Part shown: positions 25,025 through 34,310 of the stretch, piece after piece | How the letters are laid out: every line of letters starts with the position of its first letter | How positions within the stretch are numbered: position 1 is the stretch's first letter | From: Oscillospiraceae bacterium | GTDB lineage: Bacteria > Bacillota > Clostridia > Oscillospirales > Oscillospiraceae | Direction of reading: 5' to 3' | DNA length: 64,000 nt | Assembly (NCBI GenBank): GCA_022846095.1 | Contig: AP025583.1 | Span: 558,001 to 622,000, forward strand | The notes under the pieces: generated by a model | Database searches by the model: none | Told to the model about the DNA's origin: nothing | Seen by the model: only the letters and a program-made list of their open reading frames with translations | Made by a program: the position numbers and the translations under genes

Positions 25025-26080
25025 CTAGCCCTGCTCGGCGGTGGTCCAGTCCAGCACCACCTTGCCGCTGTTTCCGGTGTTCATAATTGCGAAGCCCTGC
25101 TCGAAGTCCTTGAAATCGAAGCGGTGGGTGATGATCCCGTCGATGTTCAGGCCGCTTCTGAGCATGGCCATCATCTTGTACCAGGTCTCAAAGATCTTGC
25201 GGCCGTAGATGCCCTTGATGTTCAGCCCGCCGAAGACCACCTTGTTCCAGTCGATCTGGGGGGGATTGTTGTGGATGCCCAGCAGGGCGATGTTGCCGCC
25301 GTTGTCCATGGTGTCCACCATGGAGGAGAAGGCGCTGGAGGTGCCCGACATCTCCAGGCCCACGTCGAAGCCCTCCTTCATGCCCAGCCGCTCCATGGCG
25401 TCCTCCAGCTTCTCGCGGGAGACGTTGACGGTGGTGATGTCCCTGGCCAGGCCCCGGGCCAGATCCAGGCGGTAGTCGTTGATGTCGGTGATGACCACGT
25501 GGCGCGCCCCGCAGTGGCGGCAGATGGCGGCCGCCATGCAGCCGATGGGGCCGGCGCCGGTAATAAGTACGTCCTCGCCCACCAGATCGTAGGTCAGCGC
25601 GGTGTGGACGGCGTTGCCCAGGGGGTCGAAGGAGGAGCAAAGGTCCTCCGGGATGCCGGGCTCCATCACCACCACGTTGGCCGCCGGGAGCACCAGGTAC
25701 TCCGCGAACGCGCCGTCCCGGTCCACGCCGATGCCCTGGGTGCTGCGGCACAGGTGCCGCCGGCCGGCCCGGCAGTTGCGGCACACGCCGCAGACCACGT
25801 GCCCCTCGCCGGAGACGATCTCCCCCTGCGAGAAGCCCTTCACGTTGGAGCCCATCTCCACGATCTCACCCACGAACTCGTGGCCGATGGTGAGGGCGGG
25901 CTTGATGTGGCTCTGGGACCAGGTGTCCCAGTTGTAGATGTGCAGGTCGGTGCCGCAGATGGAGGTCTTGCGGATCTTCACCTTCACGTCGTTGGGCCCC
26001 ACCTGGGGCACGGGCACCTTCTTCAGGGTGAGCCCGGGGGCGGCGGTCTCCTTGACCAGGGCGTACATCATCTCGCTCAT
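25025..26080 (-). CDS. tdh: L-threonine 3-dehydrogenase (MDR, zinc)
   Basis: A 351-residue zinc alcohol dehydrogenase-family enzyme that oxidises threonine with NAD+ to 2-amino-3-oxobutyrate. Catalytic zinc residues are in SICGTDLH and GHEFVGE; the structural zinc site is [15 protein letters not shown]. The Rossmann motif is [10 protein letters not shown]. The kbl gene follows, which makes Tdh a much better call than sorbitol or other MDR dehydrogenases. ATG at 26080 follows GGAAGGAG. Confidence 0.93.
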   Translation of the reverse strand: MSEMMYALVKETAAPGLTLKKVPVPQVGPNDVKVKIRKTSICGTDLHIYNWDTWSQSHIKPALTIGHEFVGEIVEMGSNVKGFSQGEIVSGEGHVVCGVCRNCRAGRRHLCRSTQGIGVDRDGAFAEYLVLPAANVVVMEPGIPEDLCSSFDPLGNAVHTALTYDLVGEDVLITGAGPIGCMAAAICRHCGARHVVITDINDYRLDLARGLARDITTVNVSREKLEDAMERLGMKEGFDVGLEMSGTSSAFSSMVDTMDNGGNIALLGIHNNPPQIDWNKVVFGGLNIKGIYGRKIFETWYKMMAMLRSGLNIDGIITHRFDFKDFEQGFAIMNTGNSGKVVLDWTTAEQG

Positions 26081-26134
26081 GGTGCGCTCTCCTTCCTTTG
26101 CTGTCCTTATAACAGCTTCCGTTGTCCTCTGTGG

Positions 26135-26201
26135 AAGGACATAACCGGGTTTTGTCCTTCTCCTGTGGACGCATTATATCACCTTCCCTAAGGGCTGGCA
26201 A
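26135..26201 (-). promoter_or_regulatory. tdh-kbl promoter with leader hairpin
   Basis: TTGCCA (26201-26196) and TATAAT (26178-26173) are 17 bases apart. The leader then has a 7-bp hairpin (26135-26141 with 26153-26159) and repeats of AAGGACA/TGTCCTT, which could bind a regulator. Confidence 0.75.
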
Positions 26202-26237
26202 GAGAGCGGAGGGAATTTCTGCAACTTGCACAAAAAA

Positions 26238-26267
26238 GGCGCCCGGGCCTGGAAGGGCCCGGACGCC
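26238..26267 (-). terminator. Hairpin after the M23 gene
   Basis: GGCGCCCGGGCC (26238-26249) pairs with GGGCCCGGACGCC (26255-26267) with a mismatch and is followed on the minus strand by six T residues. Confidence 0.85.
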
Positions 26268-26278
26268 TTGGGGTTTGA

Positions 26279-27019
26279 TCAGGAGGGGAGGAAGCCGGTG
26301 GGGTCGGTAGGCAGCCCGTCCTTGGTCATCTCCAGGTGGAGGTGGGTGGGCAGGGCGCTCTCGGCGATGGCGGTGTTGCCTACCGAGCCGATCACGTCCC
26401 CAGTGGCCACGGTGTCCCCGGCGGAGACGGTGGGCACGGAGGCCAGGTTGGCATAGGTGCTGACCACGCCGTTGCCGTGGTCGATGACCACGCTGGTGCC
26501 CATCAGGTCGTCGTGGTTCACCGCGGTGACGGTGCCGGAGGCGGCGGCCAGGACCTTGGTGCCCTGGGCGGCGGAGATGTCGATGCCCGCGTGGGTGCGC
26601 CAGTCGCCCATGGTCTCGTCATAGGCCAGGGCCTCCACCGAGAAGGGGGAGAGGATCTCGCCCTTTACGGGCCAGGTGTACACCGCCGGGGCCGCCGGGG
26701 CGGCGCTGGCGGAGGGCGCGGGCACGGGGGTGGCCGCGGCGGCGGGGGTTGCAGTGGGTGCAGGCTTGGCGCTGGGGGTGGGTGTGGGCTTGGCTGTGGC
26801 GGGGACTTCAGGCTTTTCCGGGACGACGGAGGGGGTGGGGGTGACCGTCACCTGGACGGCCCCGGCCACGGGGGCCTCCGGCCCCGCCGGATTCATGCTG
26901 CTGAAAAGAACATAGCCCGAGATTCCAATTGCGGCGACGCACAGGAACAGGACTATGTAAAAGCCCTTCCCCGCCATGAAGTCGCCGATGCGGTCCTTCA
27001 TAGGTTTTTTCATATTCAT
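26279..27019 (-). CDS. Membrane-anchored M23 (LytM) peptidase domain protein, probable SpoIIQ
   Basis: A 246-residue protein. One membrane helix (FYIVLFLCVAAIGISGYVLF, about residues 20-40) is followed by a Pro/Thr/Ala-rich linker and an M23 domain from about residue 115. HAGIDI and THLHLE keep the His and Asp ligands of zinc, as in clostridial SpoIIQ. With the sigma-F/G-like promoter and the sporulation setting, SpoIIQ, the forespore part of the engulfment channel, is a good candidate. A general cell-wall hydrolase is the alternative. ATG at 27019 follows GGAATGGAG. Confidence 0.82.
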   Translation of the reverse strand: MNMKKPMKDRIGDFMAGKGFYIVLFLCVAAIGISGYVLFSSMNPAGPEAPVAGAVQVTVTPTPSVVPEKPEVPATAKPTPTPSAKPAPTATPAAAATPVPAPSASAAPAAPAVYTWPVKGEILSPFSVEALAYDETMGDWRTHAGIDISAAQGTKVLAAASGTVTAVNHDDLMGTSVVIDHGNGVVSTYANLASVPTVSAGDTVATGDVIGSVGNTAIAESALPTHLHLEMTKDGLPTDPTGFLPS

Positions 27020-27068
27020 GTCGCTCCATTCCGAGAGTTTGTAGCGGGCCGGTCTGGCCCTTCGAGGC

Positions 27069-27098
27069 TATTGTGGTCAAAGCCGGGAATGGTTATAC
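27069..27098 (-). promoter_or_regulatory. Sigma-F/sigma-G-like promoter of the M23 gene
   Basis: On the minus strand GTATA (27098-27094), 15 bases, then GACCACAATA (27078-27069). This resembles GYWTA-N15-GGNRANANTW, with most fixed -10 positions matched. It lies about 50 bases upstream of the ATG. Confidence 0.5.
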
Positions 27099-27188
27099 AT
27101 GGAAAATGAAAAAACTTTTGGGACGGGGCTTGACCCTCCAGCGGCTGGAGGGTGTAAAATACCTCCCGGTGCAGGAAATTTGCGGCGC

Positions 27189-27272
27189 TTGACAACGGGG
27201 GGAGGGCCGCGTATACTGTGTATGCGCTATATATACGGTTAAGCCGCAGGACAATTTAATGAAAACTTAATG
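27189..27272 (+). promoter_or_regulatory. Promoter and response-regulator-type direct repeats upstream of the efflux operon
   Basis: TTGACA (27189-27194) and TATACT (27212-27217) are 17 bases apart. Downstream, TTAATG occurs at 27256-27261 and 27267-27272, an 11-base period typical of OmpR/PhoB-family binding sites. The gene-free stretch 27020-27420 holds no other feature I could support. Confidence 0.6.
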
Positions 27273-27420
27273 GTTCCTTTAGCGCGCATTACATAGAAAT
27301 ATGGTATCCTCTATAAAGTTTGTGAACAAAGTGAGAATTTTGCACCCGAAGCATTGCGCTTTCCCCACCCCCGAAGTATGATACGGGGCAGAGTAAAAGA
27401 AGCCTGAAGGAGATACAGCT

Positions 27421-29109
27421 ATGGAAGATTCTAAGAAGAAGCAGGAGTCCAGCGTGGGGGTGGCCGAGCCGCCCGCGCCCCCGGCACAGGCGCCGGGGAA
27501 GCAGGAGAAGCAGGTCAAGATAAAGCCCCCGAAAAAGAAGCGCAAATGGGTCAAGCGGCTGATTGTCATCGTGGTGATCGCGGCCCTGCTGGCCCTGGTG
27601 CTGACCCAGTGCATGAAGGGCGCCCAGCAGACCATCTCCGCCGCCTACATACCGGAGGCCGTGGGCTACCGGGACCTGACCGTGTCGGTCTCGGGCACGG
27701 GCACCATCCAGCCCATCGACTCCTACAAGGCCACCGCCCTGGTGAAGGGCGAGGTGCTGGAGGCCCCCTTCGAGGAGGGCGACACCGTCAATAAGGACGA
27801 CATGCTCTTCCGCATCGACGCCAAGAACGTGGAGAGCACCATCCAGCAGCAGGAGATCAGCCTGCGCAACGCCCAGCTCAGCCTGGACACCCTGCTGAAA
27901 AACCAGTCCGACGCGGCCAAGAACCAGCGTGTGGAGGCCAACGCCTCCGGCGTAATTACCAAGCTCTACGTGGACCAGGGGGACAACGTGGCCGCGGGCG
28001 CCCCCATCGCGGACATCCTGGACCGGGATCACATGAAGCTCACCGTGCCCTTCCACGCGGTGGACGCGGCGGCCTTCTTCGTGGGCCAGGCCGCCACGGT
28101 GACCGTGGACGGCACCCTGGAGACCCTCACCGGCACCATCGACTCCATCGCCGCCACCGACACGGTGGGCGCCGGCGGCGCGCTGGTGCGCAATGTCACG
28201 GTGCTGGTCAACAACCCCGGCGCCCTGTCCGACACCAGCAGCGGCACCGCGGCCGTGGGCGCGGCCACCTGCGCCTCCAGCGCCGCCTTCGAGTACGGCC
28301 AGAGCAAGCAGGTGGTGGCCAAGTACTCCGGTGAGCTGAAGAGCCTCACCGTCAAGGAGGGCGACCGTGTGTCCGACGGGCAGCAGATCGGAAGCTTCGA
28401 CTCCACCGATATGGACAACCAGATCGCATCCGCCCGCCTGTCCATCGAGGCGGCAGAGCTCTCCCTCCAGAACGCCCGGGACAGCCTGGAGGACTACACC
28501 ATTACCTCCCCCATCTCCGGCACCGTCATCGAGATGAACTATAAGGTGGGGGACAACGTGGACCCCACCTCCAGCGCGGCGGCCTCCGCGGGCTATCTGG
28601 CCGTGGTGTACAACATGAGCGCCCTGGAGTTCGAGATGAAGATCGACGAGCTGGACATCAGCAAAATCCACGTGGGCCAGGCGGTGGAGATCACCGCCGA
28701 CGCCCTGGACGGCAAGACCTTTACCGGCCGTGTGGACAAGGTGAACATCAACGGCACCACCGCCGGCGGCGTGACCACCTACCCCGTCACCATCATGGTG
28801 GACGACCCGGAGGAGCTGCTCCCCGGCATGAACGTGTCCGCCAAGATTATCGTGGAGCAGGCGGGCAACGTGCTGTGCGTGCCCGTGGACGCGGTGAAGC
28901 GGGGCAACACCGTCACCGTGGCGGACGCGGGCGCCCTGAGCGAGGACGGCCTGACCGTGGTGGATCCCACCAAGACCCGCCAGGTGGAGGTCACCCTGGG
29001 GCGCAACGACAGCGCCTACATCGAGGTGACAAGCGGCCTTGCGGAGGGCGACGTGGTGCTGCTGGAGAACCAGTCCTCCAACTTCATGGCCATGATGATG
29101 GGGGGCTAA
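27421..29109 (+). CDS. Efflux RND/MacA-like periplasmic adaptor subunit (HlyD family)
   Basis: A 562-residue membrane-fusion protein. A Lys-rich cytosolic start is followed by one helix (LIVIVVIAALLALVLTQCM, about residues 41-60). Two lipoyl-like halves (DSYKATALVKGEVLEAPF and EGDRVSDGQQIGSFDS) flank a coiled coil, then beta-barrel and membrane-proximal domains (VPVDAVKRGNTVTVADAG). Unusually it has two biotinyl-lipoyl/hairpin segments in tandem, making it longer than MacA. With the next two genes it forms a YknXYZ/MacAB-type exporter for peptides or drugs. Confidence 0.9.
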   Translation: MEDSKKKQESSVGVAEPPAPPAQAPGKQEKQVKIKPPKKKRKWVKRLIVIVVIAALLALVLTQCMKGAQQTISAAYIPEAVGYRDLTVSVSGTGTIQPIDSYKATALVKGEVLEAPFEEGDTVNKDDMLFRIDAKNVESTIQQQEISLRNAQLSLDTLLKNQSDAAKNQRVEANASGVITKLYVDQGDNVAAGAPIADILDRDHMKLTVPFHAVDAAAFFVGQAATVTVDGTLETLTGTIDSIAATDTVGAGGALVRNVTVLVNNPGALSDTSSGTAAVGAATCASSAAFEYGQSKQVVAKYSGELKSLTVKEGDRVSDGQQIGSFDSTDMDNQIASARLSIEAAELSLQNARDSLEDYTITSPISGTVIEMNYKVGDNVDPTSSAAASAGYLAVVYNMSALEFEMKIDELDISKIHVGQAVEITADALDGKTFTGRVDKVNINGTTAGGVTTYPVTIMVDDPEELLPGMNVSAKIIVEQAGNVLCVPVDAVKRGNTVTVADAGALSEDGLTVVDPTKTRQVEVTLGRNDSAYIEVTSGLAEGDVVLLENQSSNFMAMMMGG

Positions 29110-29112
29110 CCT

Positions 29113-29868
29113 TTGGAACACCTCATCGAGCTCAAAGACGTCTATAAGATCTACCAGATGGGCGAGGAGACCGTCCACGCCCTGGACGGGGTGAGCTTCA
29201 CAGTGGATCAGGGGGAGTTCGTGGCCGTGGTGGGCTCCTCCGGGTCCGGCAAGTCCACCGCCATGAACATCATCGGCTGCCTGGACGTGCCCACCTCGGG
29301 CACCTACCACCTGGGGGGCATCGACGTGTCCACCATGGATGACGACCAGCAGGCCGAGATCCGCAACAAGATGCTGGGCTTCATCTTCCAGCAGTACAAC
29401 CTGATCCCCAAGCTCAACGTGCTGGAAAACGTGGAGCTGCCCCTGCTGTACGCGGGCCTGGACGGCTCCGAGCGCAAGGAGCGGGCCATGACCGCCCTGG
29501 AGCGGGTGGGCCTGGCGGACAAGTACAAGAACCTGCCCTCCCAGCTCTCCGGCGGCCAGCAGCAGCGCGTGTCCATCGCCCGGGCCCTGGCGGGCAACCC
29601 GTCGGTCATCCTGGCCGACGAGCCCACCGGCGCCCTGGACTCCCGCACCGGGCGGGACGTGCTGGGCTTCCTCAAGAAGCTCAACCGGGAGGGGGACACC
29701 GTGGTCCTCATCACCCACGACAACTCCATCGCCGTGAAGGCCGACCGCATCGTCCGCCTCCAGGACGGGAAGATCATCTACGACGGGGATTCCCACGCCC
29801 CCGAGGCCCTGGTCCAGCCCGAGGAGGAGGCCGCGCCCGAGGCGGACGGAGAGGGGGCGCAGGCATGA
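29113..29868 (+). CDS. ABC transporter ATP-binding protein (MacB/YknY-like)
   Basis: A 251-residue ATPase. Walker [13 protein letters not shown], signature [15 protein letters not shown], Walker [13 protein letters not shown], and switch His in LITHD. The YxxQ pattern [20 protein letters not shown] is typical of LolD/MacB ATPases. TTG is the only plausible start, 3 bases after the adaptor stop, with GGGGGG before it. An Ala/Glu-rich C-terminal tail of 25 residues is extra. Confidence 0.94.
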   Translation: MEHLIELKDVYKIYQMGEETVHALDGVSFTVDQGEFVAVVGSSGSGKSTAMNIIGCLDVPTSGTYHLGGIDVSTMDDDQQAEIRNKMLGFIFQQYNLIPKLNVLENVELPLLYAGLDGSERKERAMTALERVGLADKYKNLPSQLSGGQQQRVSIARALAGNPSVILADEPTGALDSRTGRDVLGFLKKLNREGDTVVLITHDNSIAVKADRIVRLQDGKIIYDGDSHAPEALVQPEEEAAPEADGEGAQA

Positions 29869-31097
29869 ATTTCACCCAATCCTTCCGCCTGGCCCTCAAA
29901 TCCCTGACCACCAGCAAGATGCGGGCCCTGCTGACCATGCTGGGCATCATCATCGGCGTGGCCGCCGTCATCGTCATCACCAGCCTGGGCAACGGCATGC
30001 AGAATATGATGAACGAGCAGTTTGAAAAGCTGGGCGCCAACCTGATCCAGGTCAATATCTACGGCCGCGGCAGCGGCGGGTCCCGCACCGTGACCCCCGA
30101 CGACATGTACGAGCTGGCCGAGAAGTACTCCCAGTACATCGCCGACGTCAGCCCCTACGTGGGCACCCAGGCGGTCATCCGCCAGGGCACCGACGAGTAC
30201 AAGCGCACCAGCATCTACGGGGTCAGCGAGGCCTTCTTCGACCCGGAGCGCCGGCAGGCCATGAGCGGCGAGACCCTGGCCGAGGGCCGCTTCCTCCAGT
30301 ACATCGACGTGGAGCGCTACCAGAACGTGTGCCTCATCGGCTCCTACCTCAACGAGACGGCCTTCCGGGGCGACGGCCTGGGCAAGACCCTCACCATCGG
30401 CGGCAACCCCTACGTGGTGGTGGGCGTGCTGGCGGAGCAGGCCGACAGCGAGGAGGGCAGCGGCGACGACGTGCTCTTCCTGCCCTACGGCAACGCCCTG
30501 CGCCTCAACAGCGCGGCGGAGGCCAGCATGTACCTGTTCAACTCCACCTCCAAGGACACGGCGGCCATCGCCAAGGGCCTGATTGAAAACCGCCTGTTCC
30601 AGACCTTCCAGTCCTCGGACTACTACTTCGTCATGACCAGCGCCGAGATGATGGACTCCATGAACCTGATGATGGGCACCATGATGACCGTGCTGGTGGC
30701 CATCGCCGCCATCTCCCTGCTGGTGGGCGGCATCGGCATCATGAACATCATGCTGGTCTCCGTCACCGAGCGCACCCGGGAGATCGGCATCCGCAAGTCC
30801 CTGGGCGCCAAGCGCAAGAACATCCGCAGCCAGTTCATCATCGAGGCGGGCACCACCTCCGCCATCGGCGGCATCATCGGCATCCTCGTGGGCGTGGGCC
30901 TGGCCAGCGTGGTGGGCAACCTCATCGGCGCGTCCATGTCCTCCGGCATGGGGGGCGGCACCTTTACCGCCGCGCCCAACGCCGGGTCGGTGCTCATCGC
31001 CTTCGGCGTCAGCGTGGGCATCGGCATCCTCTTCGGCTACCTGCCCGCCAACAAGGCCGCGGGCCTGAACCCGATCGACGCACTGCGGTACGACTAA
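29865..31097 (+). CDS. ABC transporter permease (MacB/FtsX family)
   Basis: A 410-residue permease. First helix MLGIIIGVAAVIVITSLGNG after the signature SLTTSKMRALLTML, an extracellular MacB_PCD domain (residues about 50-270), and a C-terminal FtsX domain with three helices (VGGIGIMNIMLVSVTERTRE and following). It ends GLNPIDALRYD, a common MacB terminus. ATG overlaps the ATPase stop by 4 bases. It uses ATP hydrolysis to move substrate through the adaptor. Confidence 0.94.
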   Translation: MNFTQSFRLALKSLTTSKMRALLTMLGIIIGVAAVIVITSLGNGMQNMMNEQFEKLGANLIQVNIYGRGSGGSRTVTPDDMYELAEKYSQYIADVSPYVGTQAVIRQGTDEYKRTSIYGVSEAFFDPERRQAMSGETLAEGRFLQYIDVERYQNVCLIGSYLNETAFRGDGLGKTLTIGGNPYVVVGVLAEQADSEEGSGDDVLFLPYGNALRLNSAAEASMYLFNSTSKDTAAIAKGLIENRLFQTFQSSDYYFVMTSAEMMDSMNLMMGTMMTVLVAIAAISLLVGGIGIMNIMLVSVTERTREIGIRKSLGAKRKNIRSQFIIEAGTTSAIGGIIGILVGVGLASVVGNLIGASMSSGMGGGTFTAAPNAGSVLIAFGVSVGIGILFGYLPANKAAGLNPIDALRYD

Positions 31098-31243
31098 AAT
31101 AAGGCCCACCTATGAGGGGGGCTCCCGGCGCAGCCGGGTGGGGGGTCTGGCCCCCAAAGGGAGATTGACCCCTCCGCCCCTGACCGGGGCACCTCCCCTC
31201 GTAGGGGAGGCCCAAAGCGATGGAAGAATAAGGAGCTTATGCT

Positions 31244-33127
31244 ATGAAGAAACGACTTTTATCCGGGCTGCTGGCGGCGGTGCTCTGCCTGGCGTTGCTG
31301 CCCGCCGCCGCCTTTGCGGCCGCACCGGCGGAGGACGAGGCCGCCCAGGCCCTGGCCGCCCTGGACATCATGGTGGGCGACGCAGACGGCAATCTGAACC
31401 TGGGCAGCACCGTCACCCGGGCCGAGTTCACCAAAATGGCGGTGGCCGCCTCCCAGTGGAAGGACACCGTGGGCCCTGCCGCCAGCGTCTCCCCCTACCC
31501 CGACGTGCCCAAGAGCCACTGGGCCGCCCCCTGGGTGCAGGCGGCGGTGAGCGCCAACCTGGTCAGCGGCTACCTGGACGGCACCTTCCGCCCCTCCAGC
31601 CAGATCACCCTGGCCGAGGGCGTGACCATCGTGCTGCGCCTGCTGGGCTACGGCAATTCCGACTTCACCGGGGCCTACCCGGCGGGCCAGATGGCCATGT
31701 ACGCCTCCCTCAAGCTGAACGAGGGGGTCTCCGCCACCCAGAATTCCTCCATGACCCGGCGGGACGCCCTGTACCTGTTCTACAACCTGCTCACCGCCAA
31801 GACCAAGGCGGGGCAGTACTACCTGAACACCATCCAGTCCAACCCCAACCTGGTGGGCGCCGACGGCAAGCTGGACATGGTGGCCCTGGTGAACTCCGCC
31901 ATGGAGGGCCCAGTGGTGGCCGAGACGGGCTGGCAGTCCCAGGTGCCCTTCGACGTGAACTCCGCCAAGGTCTACCGGGCCGGGGCGGCCTCCTCCCTGA
32001 GCGCCATCCAGGACCTGGACGTGATCTACTGGTCGGACTCCATGCGCACCCTGTGGGCCTACAACACCCGGGTGACCGGCACCTATGAGAAGGCCGCGCC
32101 CTCCGCCGCGGCCCCCACCAGCGTGGTGGTGGCGGGCAAGACCTACGCCATCGAGAGCACCTCCGCCGCCTGGGCCCTGTCCGACCTGGGCTCCTACCGG
32201 GTGGGCGACAGCGTCACCCTGCTGCTGGGCCGCACCGGCGGCGTGGCCGCCGTGCGGGGCGGGGGCGTGAGCGCCTCCTCCACCGTCTACGGCGTGGTGA
32301 CCGCGGTGTCCTCCGGCACCTACGACGACGGCAAGGGCGGCACCTACACCGCCGACATGGTGAGCATACTCACCACCACCGGCGCGCAGTACGACTACCA
32401 GGCCCAGAGCAAGTACTTCAAGACCGGGGACATGGTGCGCGTGAGCAGCGGGGACGGCGAGACCGCCGTCAAGCGGGTCTCCTCCACCGCCCTGTCCGGC
32501 AAGGTGAACGCCGACGCCACCAAGCTGGGCAGCTACCCCATCGCCTCCGACGCGGGCATCCTGGACACCTACGGCGACGTGGGCGTGCAGCGGATTTTCC
32601 CCGCCCGCCTGGCGGGCATGAACCTCACCAGCGACATGGTGCGCTTCTACGCCCTCAACGCCCAGGGGGAGATCGAGCACCTCATTTTGAAGGACGCCAC
32701 CGGCGACGTACACCAGTACGGCGTGCTGACCGACGTGACCGAGATCAACGGGGACATGACGGCCGCTGGCAGTTATACCTACGACGTGGGCGGCGTGTCT
32801 GTGGAATACCCCAGCCCCAATAAACTCTATGGCGCCCACAAGGGCCCCGTGCAGATCCTCAGCAAGGACGGCAAGACCGTGGACCGCTTCGTCAACCTGA
32901 CGGAGGTCAAGCTGGAGAGCGCCGAGGGCAACACCGCCCTGTCCGACGCCAACCGCAAGTACACCCTGTCCGACGCGGTGGCGGTGTACGAGGTGCGGGA
33001 CGGCGAGTACTACTACTCCAGCCTCTCCCGCGTCAACGGCGGGGGCTTCACCCTCACCGGGTGGTACGACAAGGACGAGAGCCAGGGCGGGCGCATCCGC
33101 GTCATCCTGGCCACGGCCGACAAATAG
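31244..33127 (+). CDS. SLH domain surface protein
   Basis: A 627-residue secreted protein with a clear signal peptide (MKKRLLSGLLAAVLCLALLPAAAFA). SLH repeats follow: VTRAEFTKMAVA, YPDVPKSHWAAPWVQAAVSANLVSGYLDGTFRPSSQITLAEGVTIVLRLLGY and MTRRDALYLFYNLL (residues about 35-195), which attach it to pyruvylated wall polymer. Residues 200-627 are Ser/Thr/Gly-rich beta repeats of no known family. The preceding 146 bases (31098-31243) contain short GC hairpins only. It ends at a shared terminator facing the anti-sigma gene. Confidence 0.9.
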   Translation: MKKRLLSGLLAAVLCLALLPAAAFAAAPAEDEAAQALAALDIMVGDADGNLNLGSTVTRAEFTKMAVAASQWKDTVGPAASVSPYPDVPKSHWAAPWVQAAVSANLVSGYLDGTFRPSSQITLAEGVTIVLRLLGYGNSDFTGAYPAGQMAMYASLKLNEGVSATQNSSMTRRDALYLFYNLLTAKTKAGQYYLNTIQSNPNLVGADGKLDMVALVNSAMEGPVVAETGWQSQVPFDVNSAKVYRAGAASSLSAIQDLDVIYWSDSMRTLWAYNTRVTGTYEKAAPSAAAPTSVVVAGKTYAIESTSAAWALSDLGSYRVGDSVTLLLGRTGGVAAVRGGGVSASSTVYGVVTAVSSGTYDDGKGGTYTADMVSILTTTGAQYDYQAQSKYFKTGDMVRVSSGDGETAVKRVSSTALSGKVNADATKLGSYPIASDAGILDTYGDVGVQRIFPARLAGMNLTSDMVRFYALNAQGEIEHLILKDATGDVHQYGVLTDVTEINGDMTAAGSYTYDVGGVSVEYPSPNKLYGAHKGPVQILSKDGKTVDRFVNLTEVKLESAEGNTALSDANRKYTLSDAVAVYEVRDGEYYYSSLSRVNGGGFTLTGWYDKDESQGGRIRVILATADK

Positions 33128-33132
33128 AAAAG

Positions 33133-33168
33133 AAGCGGGCCGGAACACAAGTTCCGGCCCGCTTTTCT
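33133..33168. terminator. Bidirectional terminator
   Basis: A perfect 14-bp stem (33133-33146 with 33151-33164, loop ACAA) sits between convergent genes, with A-rich left and T-rich right flanks. Confidence 0.93.
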
Positions 33169-33173
33169 GCGCC

Positions 33174-34310
33174 TTAATCGTCGTCGTCATCATCATCGTC
33201 ATCGTCGTCATCGTCATGGCCGCGGCCTCTGTGGCCGTCATGGTCATCGTCGTCGTCATCGTCATCGTCGTCATGGTCATCATCATCGTCCACGTCGTCA
33301 ATGAAGTCGTCGATGTTGTCCTTGACCGAGTCGTCGTCGTCGTAATCCACGATGGCGCTGATGTCCAGGCCCCTGTCCTCCACCAGCCGGGCGATCTGCC
33401 CGATGGACAGCCCGGCCAGGGCGGCCTCGTCCAGGGTGGGGTCCAGGCCCCGCAGGCGGTCGATAAAGACCTGCTTGCCGTAGGAGATCCCGTTGGCCCG
33501 GGCCCGCTGGCGGGCGGTGGAGGGATCGGGGGGCGCGGGCCTGGGGGTGGGGCTCGGCGTGGGTATTGGCGTGGGCTTGGGGGAGGGCGTGGGCGGGGCG
33601 GGGGGCCGGGTGGCCGCCGCCGGGGCAGGCGTGGGGATAGGTGTGGGGGTGGGCGCGGGCGTGGCGGGCGGCGCGCTGGGGGAGGGCGTAGGCTCCGGCT
33701 CCGGCGCAGGCGCGGGGTCGCGGCGGTCCGGCCCGGTCACGTCCTGGGTGTAGACCGAAGCCTTGCCGCCGCTGACGGCCAGGGCGCTCTCGATGTCCCT
33801 GGCCACCCGGCGCTGTATGCGCACGTTGTAGTCCTCGCTGCCGCCGGAGACCGACACCAGCACCGCGCCCCCCTCGTCCTCCAGGTAGCCCTGGCGCACC
33901 ATGGAGCCGATGAGGGCGTTGACGGCGGTGTCCAAATCCAGGTACTTGAGCTGCATCTCCCCGATGACGGCCCGGGCGTCCTCGTTGAGGGCCCGCACGT
34001 CCAGCACCCGGTTGTAGCGGTTGGCGGTCAGTTCGATGCTTGGGTTCACGTCGATGCCGATCACCGCCGCCGCCCGGAAGAAGCTGAAGCCCCCCAGGCA
34101 GAGCGCCAGCACCAGGCAGGCGCACAGCCCCAGGGCGGCCCGGCGGGCGGGGTGGGCGGCGCGCCGGGCCGCGGGCAGGAGCTCCGGGGCGGGCAGGGGC
34201 TCCCCTGTGGGCAGGGGGGCGGCGGTCACCGCCCCGAACACGTCGGGCACGCTGCGGGTAATGGCGCGGGACAGGCTGGCTTCGATGGCGCGATCCGTCC
34301 AATCCTTCAT
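33174..34310 (-). CDS. RsgI-like anti-sigma factor with poly-Asp/His C-terminal tail
   Basis: A 378-residue membrane protein. The N-terminal ~55 residues are cytosolic, one helix follows (LGLCACLVLALCLGGFSFF, about 60-78), and then the RsgI extracytoplasmic domain VIGIDVNPSIELTANRYNRVLDV. A Pro/Thr linker (residues about 205-265) precedes a conserved ARANGISYGKQVFIDRL segment, and the last ~60 residues are almost only Asp with some His. It should bind and inhibit the ECF sigma factor encoded upstream (ATGA overlap). The acidic tail could bind Ca2+ or other cations, or sense wall charge; this is inference. Confidence 0.85.
   Translation of the reverse strand: MKDWTDRAIEASLSRAITRSVPDVFGAVTAAPLPTGEPLPAPELLPAARRAAHPARRAALGLCACLVLALCLGGFSFFRAAAVIGIDVNPSIELTANRYNRVLDVRALNEDARAVIGEMQLKYLDLDTAVNALIGSMVRQGYLEDEGGAVLVSVSGGSEDYNVRIQRRVARDIESALAVSGGKASVYTQDVTGPDRRDPAPAPEPEPTPSPSAPPATPAPTPTPIPTPAPAAATRPPAPPTPSPKPTPIPTPSPTPRPAPPDPSTARQRARANGISYGKQVFIDRLRGLDPTLDEAALAGLSIGQIARLVEDRGLDISAIVDYDDDDSVKDNIDDFIDDVDDDDDHDDDDDDDDDDHDGHRGRGHDDDDDDDDDDDDD
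33177..33300. repeat. GAC/GAT trinucleotide microsatellite inside the anti-sigma gene
   Basis: Two runs of TCG/TCA triplets (reverse of GAC/GAT), split by a short His/Gly/Arg segment, encode the poly-Asp tail. Such tracts can change length by slippage without breaking the frame. Confidence 0.85.

Noticed and set aside
33177-33300. CRISPR-like or tandem repeat array
   Set aside because: It is a codon-level trinucleotide repeat inside a coding sequence, with no spacers.
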